Of a stretch of 59,659 nt of DNA, positions 41,917 to 49,629 are shown piece by piece (within the stretch, counting starts at the first letter, position 1; every line of letters starts with the position of its first letter). This stretch comes from Promicromonospora soli (GTDB lineage Bacteria; Actinomycetota; Actinomycetes; Actinomycetales; Cellulomonadaceae). The stretch lies in the NCBI RefSeq assembly GCF_014653785.1, contig NZ_BNAS01000012.1:1-59659 (forward strand), read 5' to 3'. The translations under genes and the position numbers were made by a program. The notes below the pieces were generated by a model. That model searched no databases. It was not told the DNA's origin and was given only the letters and a program-made list of their open reading frames with translations.

Positions 41917-42414
41917 ATGGGGGACATGAGCGAACCCGATGTCACCACGATCATCGCCGAGGTCGAGGCCCAGGAGGCCGAGCTCGTGCTGGCCACGTTC
42001 ACGCACGAGCAGGCGTGGCGCCTGGGCGCCCGGCTCGTCGAGCTGGCGACCGAGCGCGAGCTGCCCGTGACCGTCGACATCCGCAAGGGGACCCAGCAGG
42101 TGTTCCACGCGGCCCGGCCCAGCACGACGCCCGACAACGACTCGTGGATCAAGCGCAAGGTGCGGGTGGTCTACCGGTTCGGGGCGTCGTCGTACCTGGT
42201 GGGCCTGCGTGCCCGGGCGAAGGGGACCGACTTCAACGCCGACCAGGGCCTGCTGTTCCAGGAGTACGCGGCGCACGGCGGTGCCTTCCCGGTGCGGGTC
42301 GCCGGCGTGGGCATCGTCGGCGTCGTCACCGTGTCCGGTCTGGCGCAGCAGGACGACCACGCCCTCGTGGTCGAGGCGCTGCGCGAGCTGGCCGGGTCCC
42401 GGCCCGCGGCCTGA
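41917..42414 (+). CDS. UPF0303 / HbpS-like (GlcG-type) domain protein
   Basis: A 165-residue protein of the HbpS/GlcG fold, UPF0303 subgroup. Conserved segments are DIRKGTQQVFHAARP, DNDSWIKRKVRVVYRFG and the C-terminal AGVGIVGVVTVSGL. Some databases call these heme-degrading or heme-binding by homology to HbpS, which is unproven here. The start is ATG 41917 or 41926. It lies 25 bp after the kinase gene and may be expressed with it. Confidence 0.75.
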   Translation: MGDMSEPDVTTIIAEVEAQEAELVLATFTHEQAWRLGARLVELATERELPVTVDIRKGTQQVFHAARPSTTPDNDSWIKRKVRVVYRFGASSYLVGLRARAKGTDFNADQGLLFQEYAAHGGAFPVRVAGVGIVGVVTVSGLAQQDDHALVVEALRELAGSRPAA

Positions 42415-42416
42415 GG

Positions 42417-43046
42417 TCAGGACGTCGACCACCGCTGGTTGTCCCCGGCGTGGCAGCTGAACATGATCGCGGGTGTCCCGTTCTCGGTGCCCCCGCCCGA
42501 GACGTCGAGGCACAGTCCGGTGGCGACGTTGCGCACGGTGCCGTCGGCCTGCGGGCTCCACTGCTGGTTCCCGGCGCCGTGGCACGTCCAGATGGTCGCG
42601 GGACCGCCGGGCTGTCCGCCGCCCGGGTCGTCCAGGCACATGGTCCCCAGGGTGCGCAGCTCCCCTGAGGCCGACGCGGTCCACTGCTGGCCCGCGGCCC
42701 CGGTGCAGTCGTAGATCTGCAGGGCGGTGCCGTCCGCGGCGGCCCCGCCGGGCACGTCGAGGCATCGGCCGGACGCGACGGCCCGCAGCGCGACGATCGT
42801 CGGCGCAGCGGGCGGAGGGCTCGGCGTGGGCGACGGTTCCGGGCTCGCGGGGGCGCTCACCTGGCTCGGCTCGGGTGTGCTCGCGGTCTCGGCCGCGCTT
42901 GGCCCGGGCCCGCCCTGCGGGTCGGACAGGTCGCGCGTCAGCACCCACACGGTGCCGACCACGGCGGAGAGCGACAGCACGACGGCGAGCACCCATGCGA
43001 CTGTGCCGAGGGGCGAGCGCCGACGCGGCGTGACTTGGTCGTACAC
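42417..43046 (-). CDS. Membrane-anchored ricin-type lectin (CBM13) protein
   Basis: A 209-residue protein with a short cytoplasmic tail (QVTPRRRSPLG), one membrane helix (about 15-37), a Pro/Ser-rich linker (SPEPSPTPSPPPAAP) and a C-terminal beta-trefoil with three repeats carrying QQW, QQW and QRW motifs, preceded by Cys pairs typical of ricin B domains. It probably displays a carbohydrate-binding domain on the outer face of the membrane. No catalytic part is present. Its 3' end is two bases from the convergent UPF0303 gene, and it lies downstream of the gas-vesicle operon on the same strand, 70 bp after gvpL. Confidence 0.8.
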   Translation of the reverse strand: MYDQVTPRRRSPLGTVAWVLAVVLSLSAVVGTVWVLTRDLSDPQGGPGPSAAETASTPEPSQVSAPASPEPSPTPSPPPAAPTIVALRAVASGRCLDVPGGAAADGTALQIYDCTGAAGQQWTASASGELRTLGTMCLDDPGGGQPGGPATIWTCHGAGNQQWSPQADGTVRNVATGLCLDVSGGGTENGTPAIMFSCHAGDNQRWSTS

Positions 43047-43116
43047 CCTTGTGCTTCCCTTCGTGCCTGACGGCGTTCGCGCGTGCGAGCGGCACCCTAC
43101 TCCGTCAGGAGCGCCC

Positions 43117-43938
43117 TCACGGCCGGAGATCCGCCGGCGGGCGGGCAGCGGCCTGCCCGGGCCCCGGCGTCTCCGCGAAGGAGTACGTGGGCCACGGTCC
43201 CGAGTACCGGATGCGCGCCGCGGGCTGCTCGTCGGTGATCGCCGCGAGCTCGCGGCCGACCGCTTCCATGTCGTCCCGCGGTACGAGCAGCGAGACGCTG
43301 AGCACGGCGACGACGCCGGGCTCGAAGCGAGCGCTGCGGTTCTCCGCGAGGTCCTCGGACACCTTCGCGAGGCGGCGGCGGTACTCCTGGTACAGATCGT
43401 CGGCGAGCGCGTCGGTCAGGTCGCGCTCGAGCCGCGCCAGCCGCTTGCGCAGGAGCCGCTGCACGCCCGCGGGGCGTCCGGCGAGCTCGGCGCGCACGGC
43501 GTCGGCCCGCGGGTCGTGCCTCCCCACCTCCTCCTGGTCGAGCCCGATCTCGACCCGGAGCTCGACACGGCCGTCCAGGCGGTCCAGCCGGGCCAGGAGC
43601 ACCTCGGCGTTCGCCGTCAGCCAGGTCTCGAGCCGATGCCGCGCCGACTGCTCCTCGCCGCCGGCGACGATGACGTTGAAGGTCATCGGCAGCACGGTGA
43701 ACCCGGCCTCCCAGACCCGGTCGACGACCTCGCTGTGCTCCACGACCCAGCGCCGGACGTCGTCGTCGGGGCCCGTGTACGGGCCCCCGGCGTGGTGGTG
43801 GACGACGGCGGAGAGCCCCTCGCCGACCGTGACGACGACGAGCGGTGCGTCGTCGATGCCGGTGCCCGCGTCACCCGGCACGTCACCCGGCAGAGCGCGG
43901 GCGACGGCGTAGACGTACAGGCCCTCCGCGTCCGTCAC
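43117..43938 (-). CDS. gvpL: Gas vesicle protein GvpL/GvpF family
   Basis: A 273-residue GvpL/F protein. It begins with the family motif LYVYAVAR and carries the conserved VLPMTFNVIV region (equivalent to the VLPVRFGT segment of GvpF) and a C-terminal DDMEAVGRELAAI and GPWPTYSFA (GPWPPYSF motif). GvpF/L proteins bind GvpA and assist vesicle assembly, and may be minor shell parts. The GTG at 43938 overlaps the gvpK stop (GTGA), marking the true start within a longer open frame. It is the last gene of the gvp operon. Confidence 0.9.
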   Translation of the reverse strand: MTDAEGLYVYAVARALPGDVPGDAGTGIDDAPLVVVTVGEGLSAVVHHHAGGPYTGPDDDVRRWVVEHSEVVDRVWEAGFTVLPMTFNVIVAGGEEQSARHRLETWLTANAEVLLARLDRLDGRVELRVEIGLDQEEVGRHDPRADAVRAELAGRPAGVQRLLRKRLARLERDLTDALADDLYQEYRRRLAKVSEDLAENRSARFEPGVVAVLSVSLLVPRDDMEAVGRELAAITDEQPAARIRYSGPWPTYSFAETPGPGQAAARPPADLRP

Positions 43939-44258
43939 GCGCCCTCCCCGGCGGTCCCGTCGGCCCAGCGGGCCGGGTTGACGAGCCTGTCGACGACGTC
44001 GTTCACCACGTCGTCGAGGCCGCGCCGCAGGTCGGCGACGGAGGTCGTCAGCCCGTGGTCGGCCTTGATGGACTCGAGCGCTTCGTCCAGGTCGAGCAGT
44101 GCCTGGCCGAGGCGCTCCTGCTCCTCCTCCGTGAGCTCGCCGCCCTCGAGGCGGCGCACCGCCTGGCTCTCGAGCGCCTCCTGGATGATCTCGACCAGCG
44201 TCACGACGAGCGTGAGGAGGCCGTTCTTGAGGCTGGTCTCGTCGACTCTGAGCGTCAC
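43935..44258 (-). CDS. gvpK: Gas vesicle protein GvpK
   Basis: A 107-residue protein with the GvpK motif LKNGLLTLVVTLVEIIQEALESQAVRR in two parts: LKNGLLTLVVTLVEI, then EALESQAVRRLEGG. The acidic segment GQALLDLDEALESIKADHGL follows. GvpK is required for vesicle formation in other bacteria, but its mechanism is not settled. The GTG at 44258 is chosen because GGAGGAG lies four bases before it and it overlaps the upstream stop (GTGA). The longer open frame to 44312 is therefore not used. Confidence 0.9.
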   Translation of the reverse strand: MTLRVDETSLKNGLLTLVVTLVEIIQEALESQAVRRLEGGELTEEEQERLGQALLDLDEALESIKADHGLTTSVADLRRGLDDVVNDVVDRLVNPARWADGTAGEGA

Positions 44259-45235
44259 GTCGCTCCTCCTCCCGTGGCGGCGCCCGCGACGTCGCGGAGC
44301 GACGCCGCCCACAGAGCCGTGTCCCTGGTGGCGAGCCGGACGGGCCGTGTCCCGCCCCTGACAACGAGCATCTCGTCGCCCACCGGTGTCCGGCCTCGGA
44401 CGAGCTCGACCGAGCGGATGTCGCCCGGCCTCAGGCGGACGGCGGGCCTGGCATCACGGACACCCTTCCACGTCAGGCCCTCGACCCAGTCGAGCGTTCC
44501 TGTGCCGCCCCGCCAGGCCGAGCCGCCGGCGAGATCCTCGAGGTACCAGACCGCTCCCTGGAGCGCCGGGCCGCCCGAGCCGCTCTCGATCGCTTTGCTC
44601 GTGGCGGCCACATTCTGGCGCAGCAGCGACGCGAGGCCCTCGGGCGACGCCGCCGAGACCAGCGTGGTGCCCGCGGGTGTGGTCACGGCGAGGCGGCTGC
44701 GCTCCTCGCCACCCGCGCTCCGCTCGCTCCGCAGCTCGACGCCGGTGATCTCCTCGAGGTACGCCTGCCAGAGCAGCTCGCGCGGTTCCGCGCGCCACAC
44801 CATGAGCCGCCGCGTGGTGAGGTAGACCGTACCGAGCCGCCACGCGTCGTACGGCTCGTCCTGGCGATGGCCGCCCGCCATGCGGGTGACGACGTCCTCG
44901 TCGGCGTGCAGCGGTACGCGACGCGCGAGAGAGGTGCGGGCCCACGCCCGGGTCTGCTCGTCCCACTGCTGCATCATCCCGTGCTCGAGCATCGTGTCGA
45001 TGCCGGCGATCGCGGCCCGGAGGCTGACGCCGATCAAGGGAATGTCCGCCACGGTGACGATCAGGTCGAGGTCGAGGTAGACGCCCTTGTCGAGCAGCAC
45101 GTCGAGCAGGTCGGGGAGTGTCGCCCGAAGGTCGCGCGTCGGCTCCATGGCCGACGACCGGTCGCGGTCGTGCACCAGCTCCTGCCCGCGCTCCTGTCCG
45201 TGCGACGGTGCCGTGGTCACCCGGCTCTCAGCCAT
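44255..45235 (-). CDS. GvpJ/GvpS-type protein fused to a GRAM/PH-like domain
   Basis: A 326-residue protein. Residues about 38-90 form a GvpA/J/S-type core (LLDVLLDKGVYLDLDLIVTV, IPLIGVSLRAAIAGID). The remaining ~230 residues resemble GRAM or bacterial PH domains: HADEDVVTRMAGG, GTVYLTTRRLMVWR, LEEITGVELR, and a second similar unit (RPGDIRSVELVRG, then VRLATRDTALW). Typical GvpJ/S proteins are much shorter. A PH-like domain would give it a membrane- or partner-binding role. It starts eight bases inside the zinc-ribbon gvpJ gene and overlaps gvpK, so it is coupled to both. The domain call is from pattern recognition only. Confidence 0.7.
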   Translation of the reverse strand: MAESRVTTAPSHGQERGQELVHDRDRSSAMEPTRDLRATLPDLLDVLLDKGVYLDLDLIVTVADIPLIGVSLRAAIAGIDTMLEHGMMQQWDEQTRAWARTSLARRVPLHADEDVVTRMAGGHRQDEPYDAWRLGTVYLTTRRLMVWRAEPRELLWQAYLEEITGVELRSERSAGGEERSRLAVTTPAGTTLVSAASPEGLASLLRQNVAATSKAIESGSGGPALQGAVWYLEDLAGGSAWRGGTGTLDWVEGLTWKGVRDARPAVRLRPGDIRSVELVRGRTPVGDEMLVVRGGTRPVRLATRDTALWAASLRDVAGAATGGGAT

Positions 45236-45677
45236 CGTTGCGACCGCGCTCCTCTTCCTCTTGCTCGTCCGCTTCCTGTTCCTCGGCCGGCTCGAGGGCG
45301 CGGGCCTGGCCCTCGCTCAGCGCTCGGGCGCTCTGCCACCCGCACCACGGGCAGTACTCGTCGAGCAGCTGTGCCGTCGGCGACGTCTTGCCGCAGCTCG
45401 GGCAGGTCTCCTTGGCCTCCAGCGCCTCCCGCCATGCCACGGTGTCCGTGTTCGCTCCGCCCGGGAACTCCAGGCCGTAGCGCGCGGCGGTCTCGAAGGA
45501 GGCCAGCGCGGCGCGGATGCGGATGCCCAGCAGCTCGACACCGCCGACCGAGACCATGATGTCGGCGTTGAGCACCAGTCCCTTGTCGAGCAGCGTCTCG
45601 ATGACATGCGCGAGGGTGCCTTCTCGTTCGCGCTGAGGCTCCATGGCACTGCGCCCGCTGCCGCCGACCACGGTCAT
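45228..45677 (-). CDS. gvpJ: GvpJ-like protein with C-terminal zinc ribbon
   Basis: A 149-residue protein with a GvpA/J core (residues about 20-75: VIETLLDKGLVLNADIMVSV, VELLGIRIRAALASFETA), then a CPSC...CPWC zinc-ribbon-like segment (about 93-115) and a very acidic tail (EEQEADEQEEEERG). Zinc ribbons are not part of the usual GvpA/GvpJ fold, so this is an added module that may bind metal or a partner protein. The ATG at 45677 follows AGGGAG. An ATG at 45644 is the other option. Confidence 0.8.
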   Translation of the reverse strand: MTVVGGSGRSAMEPQREREGTLAHVIETLLDKGLVLNADIMVSVGGVELLGIRIRAALASFETAARYGLEFPGGANTDTVAWREALEAKETCPSCGKTSPTAQLLDEYCPWCGWQSARALSEGQARALEPAEEQEADEQEEEERGRNDG

Positions 45678-45709
45678 GCCGCTCCCTCTCCATCGTGGCG
45701 CCGCACGCC

Positions 45710-46192
45710 TCAGGCCTCGACCCGCCCGCGGACATAGCGCCGTCCGCGGCTGTAGCCGAGAAGCTCACCCTCGTCGCTCAGCCGGACCTCGCACTCGGCG
45801 AGGATGTCGGAGGTGCTCGGGATGTGCGCGTCCTCCAAGACCTCGATCGTGACCACCCACGACTCGTCCTCCTGCCGCACCCCGACGACGCCTTCCACCT
45901 GGTGGGAGATCAGAGCGGTGATCTCGTCGAGGGCCCTGCGCACCGCCCCTCGGGCGTCGAGCCTGCCCGCCCTCGGGCGGCTCCGCTTCTCGCCGTCGTC
46001 GTGCGGGGGCCGGCTCTCGCGGCTCTCGGACGGCGTCGCGTGCTCGCGATTCTCGGGCGTCGCGGACGGCTCGCGGCTCTCGGACGTCGTGGACCGCTTT
46101 CGGCTCTCGGACTGCGTGCCGCTCGCGCTCGCCGGGCGCCGTCGGCGAGGGGATCGTGCGGGGTCCGGCCGGTGTTCGCGTTCCTCGCTCAT
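45710..46192 (-). CDS. gvpO: Gas vesicle protein GvpO
   Basis: A 160-residue protein. The N-terminal ~75 residues are a basic/Ser/Glu-rich low-complexity tail with iterated SESRE/PENRE units; the C-terminal GvpO domain includes ALISHQVEGVVGVR, WVVTIEVLEDAHIPSTSDILA and GYSRGRRYVRG. GvpO is an essential accessory or regulatory factor in haloarchaea and actinobacteria. The ATG at 46192 overlaps the gvpG stop. The DNA for the tail is itself repetitive (CGGCTCTCGGA-like units near 46010-46100). Confidence 0.87.
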   Translation of the reverse strand: MSEEREHRPDPARSPRRRRPASASGTQSESRKRSTTSESREPSATPENREHATPSESRESRPPHDDGEKRSRPRAGRLDARGAVRRALDEITALISHQVEGVVGVRQEDESWVVTIEVLEDAHIPSTSDILAECEVRLSDEGELLGYSRGRRYVRGRVEA

Positions 46193-46440
46193 GGTCCTCC
46201 TTGCCGCTTCCGGCGTCTGCCCTCGACCAGCCTGGCCACCAGCGCCTGCTCCAGCGCGTCGGCCTCGGTGTCGTCGATCTCTCCGCGTTCCCGGGCCTGG
46301 GCGACCTCTTCGAGCTGCCGACGAATCGCGCTCGGGTCGTAGTACTCGCGCTCGGCCTCCTGGAGCACCTGGTCGGCGATCCACGCGACGCCACGTACCG
46401 GTGCCAGGGGCAGCCCGAACAGCGCGCCCAAGAGGCCCAC
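46189..46440 (-). CDS. gvpG: Gas vesicle protein GvpG
   Basis: An 83-residue protein with the GvpG pattern: hydrophobic start MGLLGALFGLPLAPVRGV and WIADQVLQEAE, followed by a charged helix (IRRQLEEVAQARERGEIDDTE) with predicted coiled-coil character. GvpG is a small assembly accessory that works with GvpF/L. It starts three bases after gvpF and overlaps gvpO by four bases. Confidence 0.9.
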   Translation of the reverse strand: MGLLGALFGLPLAPVRGVAWIADQVLQEAEREYYDPSAIRRQLEEVAQARERGEIDDTEADALEQALVARLVEGRRRKRQGGP

Positions 46441-46443
46441 CGA

Positions 46444-47223
46444 TCACACCTCCTCGGCGAAGTCGTACGGGGCCTGCGGCCCGACGAGGCGCAGGGCGAT
46501 GCGCGGGAAGATCCCGGCCGCGACGTCCTCGAGCCCGTCCTCGAGTCGTCGCACCGCATCTCGGCGCACCAGGAGCGCGGCGTCCAGCACGGTGTCGACC
46601 TGCCCGACCTCACGGTGCCGGACCTCCACGGCGAGCGGCGCGAGACGGCGCGCGAGGAAGTCGGCGTCCGCCGCCCGTTTCCGCTCGAATCCGGCGACGA
46701 CCAGTTCGCCCAGCCGGACTCGCTCGCCGTACGTCGCCGCCTCGGGCTGTCCGCGCGTGAGATCGCGGAGCCGACGGATCTCCGGCTCCTCGTCCACCAG
46801 CTCCGCGATAACCGCGTCCTCGTCGTAGCGCGCCGTCAGGCTGAGCTGAACCACTCCCGCGAGCTCGCGGAGCCGGTCCGAGTACGCCTCCAGGCGCGGC
46901 ACGGGAAGCCCGGAGGCCAGCGCATCGACGTCGGGGGCGGTCGTGCCGAACTGCACGGGGAGCACGGAGCAGCCCGACAGAGCCACCGCGTCGAGTACTG
47001 CGCCGTGCGCGCGGACCTCGTCCGGCAGACCGATCAGCTCCATGTCGGCGACGTCCGAGACGAGCGCGGTGACCGGCCCGAGGCTCACGGTGCGTACCGC
47101 CCCGCCGCTGACACCGGTCAGGCCGTCCGGCACCCGCGCGTCGGGCATCACCAGGCCGTAGAGGTACAGGCCGGGCTCGACAGGCGCCTCGACCTGCTCG
47201 GGCGTGCTCGCGCTCGCGCTCAC
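46444..47223 (-). CDS. gvpF: Gas vesicle protein GvpF
   Basis: A 259-residue GvpF/L protein with [12 protein letters not shown] at the start, [13 protein letters not shown] (the conserved VLPxxFGT segment), a helical middle, and the C-terminal [15 protein letters not shown] (GPxxPYxF). It is clearly distinct from gvpL at the other end of the operon, so the locus has two F/L paralogues as in Streptomyces. The ATG overlaps the gvpA stop (ATGA), ensuring coupled synthesis with the main shell protein. Confidence 0.9.
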   Translation of the reverse strand: MSASASTPEQVEAPVEPGLYLYGLVMPDARVPDGLTGVSGGAVRTVSLGPVTALVSDVADMELIGLPDEVRAHGAVLDAVALSGCSVLPVQFGTTAPDVDALASGLPVPRLEAYSDRLRELAGVVQLSLTARYDEDAVIAELVDEEPEIRRLRDLTRGQPEAATYGERVRLGELVVAGFERKRAADADFLARRLAPLAVEVRHREVGQVDTVLDAALLVRRDAVRRLEDGLEDVAAGIFPRIALRLVGPQAPYDFAEEV

Positions 47224-47738
47224 GACTGTTCCTTGCGGACCGGCCGACGCCGGGGCCTCTCCTGCGGCTTCCTCTGTCTCGGCTGCCGCACTTCCTCGGG
47301 CTCCTCCGACTCCTCGGGCTCTTCAGGCTCCTCGGGCTCCTCGGGTCGTTCGCGCTCCTTGTCGTCGGCCTTGCTCTTGCTCCCGCGCTCCTTGTCGTCC
47401 TCGCCGAAGATCGCCTCCTTCGCGCTCTGCAGCACACCCTTGGCCTTGCCCTTGCTACCGGACTTGGCCATGTCCTCGGTGAGCTCCGGCAGGGTGCTCC
47501 CTCCGGTCTTTTCCAGGTCGAGACGGTTGGTCGCCTCCGCGAACCGCAGGTACGTGTCGACACTGGCGATCACGATGCGGGCGTCGATGGTGATCAGCTC
47601 GATCCCGACCACGGATATGCGGACGAACGCATCGATGACGAGGCCCTTGTCGAGGATGATGTTGATCACGTCGATCAAGGACGAGGTCGACGGACGGTCG
47701 ACGTACCCGCGGCTGCGCGTAGTGCTCACTTCGCTCAT
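47220..47738 (-). CDS. gvpA: Gas vesicle shell protein GvpA with long charged tail
   Basis: A 172-residue protein. Residues about 18-77 are a very well conserved GvpA core ([40 protein letters not shown]), which forms the amphipathic ribs of the vesicle wall. The last ~90 residues are an added charged, Pro/Glu-rich then Arg-rich tail ([23 protein letters not shown]). Bacterial GvpA is often near 70 residues, so the tail is notable. This appears to be the only bona fide GvpA; the two GvpJ-type cores downstream are more diverged. Confidence 0.9.
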   Translation of the reverse strand: MSEVSTTRSRGYVDRPSTSSLIDVINIILDKGLVIDAFVRISVVGIELITIDARIVIASVDTYLRFAEATNRLDLEKTGGSTLPELTEDMAKSGSKGKAKGVLQSAKEAIFGEDDKERGSKSKADDKERERPEEPEEPEEPEESEEPEEVRQPRQRKPQERPRRRPVRKEQS

Positions 47739-47779
47739 GGTGTCTCCTCCCTACCGGTCCGGTGGCTTGGTCGTCGCGG

Positions 47780-48799
47780 TCAGCGGGTTCGGCTCGGAGC
47801 CTCCTCCGGCTCTTCCTCGTACTCCTCCTCTTCTTCCTCCTCCTCGTACTCGTCCTCGGGCTCTTCGTCCCCGGCCTCTTCCTCGGGCTCCTCCTCTTCA
47901 GGCTCCTCTTCCTCGGACGCCTCGTCCTCGTACTCGCCTTCGCCCTCCGGCTCCTCGAATTCCTCCTCGAGGACCTGGTCGTGCGAGCGCACGATCTCCT
48001 CGTCGTCGATCTCCGCCCAGTAGCCCTCGACGTTGTCGGGGTTGAGCACGGCGTCGGTCATGACGTATCGGACGAACAGCTTCAGCTCCAGCCGGAGCCG
48101 TCGGTTCAGGGCCTTCCAGACGTTGCCCGTCTTCTCCATGAAGCCCTTGGGGTGGTACTCGACCACCAGGACGATGCGGGTCAGCTCGTCGTCCAGCGAG
48201 TGGAAGGTGACGGTGCCACTGAGGTGCCCCTTGGCGCCGGTCGACCTCCACACGATGCGCTTGCCAGGGTCCTGGTGCGTGATGGTGGTCTGCCACTGGC
48301 GGCTCGACCAGAACACCTGCCCCTTGAACTCGACCTTGCCCTCGTCCCGGTTGAGCTCGGCGTGCTCGACCTTCTTCATGAAGTCGGGCCAGCGGTCGTA
48401 CTGCGTCCAGGCGTCGTAGACGATGTCGATCGGGGCGCCCACGTCGATGGCTTCGACGATGTTGTTGAACTTGAACGCCTTTCCTTTACCTCCTCCGCCG
48501 CCGAACAAGCCCTTGACCGTTTCCATGACCTTGGTCCCGGCGGCCTTGAGACCTGCCGTGATCGGGGAGCCGCCCTCCGCGAGCTCCTCGGCGCCTGTGG
48601 CGGCGGCCTTGACGTCCGGGCTGGACGTTCCCTCGGCGTAGTCGGTCAGCCGCTGCGTGACGCCACCGACCTTGTCGGTCACCTTGTTCACCGCCATGCC
48701 GCCGACGGCCTTCGCCAACCCGCCCACCGAGCTCTTGAGCGTGTCCACGGCAAGGCCTTTCAGGCCGGGTGCGCTCGGCGTAGGAGCCTGTGCGTTCAT
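47780..48799 (-). CDS. SRPBCC (polyketide cyclase/START-like) protein of the gvp operon with acidic tail
   Basis: A 339-residue protein. Residues 1-105 are a Gly/Ala/Lys-rich helical region (DTLKSSVGGLAKAVGG); residues about 108-250 are an SRPBCC/cyclase-like fold (APIDIVYDAWTQYDRWPDFM, RIVWRSTGAKGHLSGTVTFH, MEKTGNVWKALNRRL). The last ~65 residues are nearly all Glu and Asp. Comparable SRPBCC proteins occur in Streptomyces gvp loci, so the association is conserved, but the role is not established. SRPBCC folds bind hydrophobic ligands; chaperoning of the hydrophobic GvpA is one idea. Confidence 0.82.
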   Translation of the reverse strand: MNAQAPTPSAPGLKGLAVDTLKSSVGGLAKAVGGMAVNKVTDKVGGVTQRLTDYAEGTSSPDVKAAATGAEELAEGGSPITAGLKAAGTKVMETVKGLFGGGGGKGKAFKFNNIVEAIDVGAPIDIVYDAWTQYDRWPDFMKKVEHAELNRDEGKVEFKGQVFWSSRQWQTTITHQDPGKRIVWRSTGAKGHLSGTVTFHSLDDELTRIVLVVEYHPKGFMEKTGNVWKALNRRLRLELKLFVRYVMTDAVLNPDNVEGYWAEIDDEEIVRSHDQVLEEEFEEPEGEGEYEDEASEEEEPEEEEPEEEAGDEEPEDEYEEEEEEEEYEEEPEEAPSRTR

Positions 48800-48825
48800 G
48801 ACTCTCTCCTCCTCGCGATTCCCGG

Positions 48826-49488
48826 TCAGCTCGCCGAGCGGGAGTCGGAGGGCTTCCGCGCGCGTGGCTTGCTGGAACGCGTGGCGGCAGAGCCGCGCGA
48901 CGACGAGGCGCGCTGCGCCGAGCTCCGCGTGGACCTGGTGGGCTTCTCGTCTCCCTCGGCCGCCGCCTCCTTCTTCGGCTGCGGCTTCCTGCTACGGGGC
49001 GCCGGCTTGCGCTCCGCCTTGGCGGGCTTCGTGGTCTCCTCCTCCGCGGGCTCCGTGGTCTCGTCCTCGGCGGGCTCCTCCTCGGGCTCCTCTTCCGTGG
49101 TCTCCTCCTCCTCGGGCTCTTCCGGCTCTTCGGCCTCGTCCTTGGGGAGCACGTCAACGGGCGCGGCCGACCGGAGGCGCTCGGTCTGGGACTCGAGCGT
49201 CGAGTTGATCGAGGAGATGCCCTTGCCCACAGCGGCGAGCGCGGCAGTCTTGCCGGCGTCCACCAGCTTGCTCGTCACCTCGTCCGTGAGCCGCTTGATC
49301 TCGGGCGAGGACAGGACGGAGTCCTTCACGTTGCCGATCCCGCCGAGGAGAGCGTCCCGCGAGGACTCGTCCCGCAGCTTGTTGCCCGCGACCGCCCCGG
49401 CGATCGTCAGCGCAAGCTTCATCTTCTTGGTCCGCCCTAGCAGGTAACCTACGAGCACGAACACCGCAAGCTTGATCTTGTCGTCCAT
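48826..49488 (-). CDS. gvp-operon protein with hydrophobic N terminus, acidic and basic tails
   Basis: A 220-residue protein starting at ATG 49488 (MDDKIKLAVFVLVGYLLGRT), preceded by GGAGG seven bases upstream. An N-terminal hydrophobic segment is followed by a helical region (about 40-105; NSTLESQTERLRSA), then a Glu/Thr tract (EEPEEEETTEEEPEEEP) and a Lys/Arg/Ser-rich end. The charge reversal along the tail is striking. Proteins of this kind open several actinobacterial gvp operons (cf. GvpT/Y-like genes), without known function. It is the first gene of the operon; the 141 bp upstream hold no promoter I can identify with confidence. Confidence 0.72.
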   Translation of the reverse strand: MDDKIKLAVFVLVGYLLGRTKKMKLALTIAGAVAGNKLRDESSRDALLGGIGNVKDSVLSSPEIKRLTDEVTSKLVDAGKTAALAAVGKGISSINSTLESQTERLRSAAPVDVLPKDEAEEPEEPEEEETTEEEPEEEPAEDETTEPAEEETTKPAKAERKPAPRSRKPQPKKEAAAEGDEKPTRSTRSSAQRASSSRGSAATRSSKPRARKPSDSRSAS

Positions 49489-49629
49489 CGAGACCTCCAC
49501 TGCTGGTTGGTAGTCCATCCCTAGCGTCGCTGCTGGTCCCCACCCCCCAGTTCAGAGTTGCACGCGTCCTGCTGGCTCGCACGGCGGTGAGAAGAGCCTG
49601 TGCCGGCGCACCGGGTGCAGGATCGTGGG

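Noticed and set aside
46000-46130. Repeats of CGGCTCTCGGA-like units as a DNA regulatory array
   Set aside because: They lie inside gvpO and encode its SESRE-type low-complexity tail.
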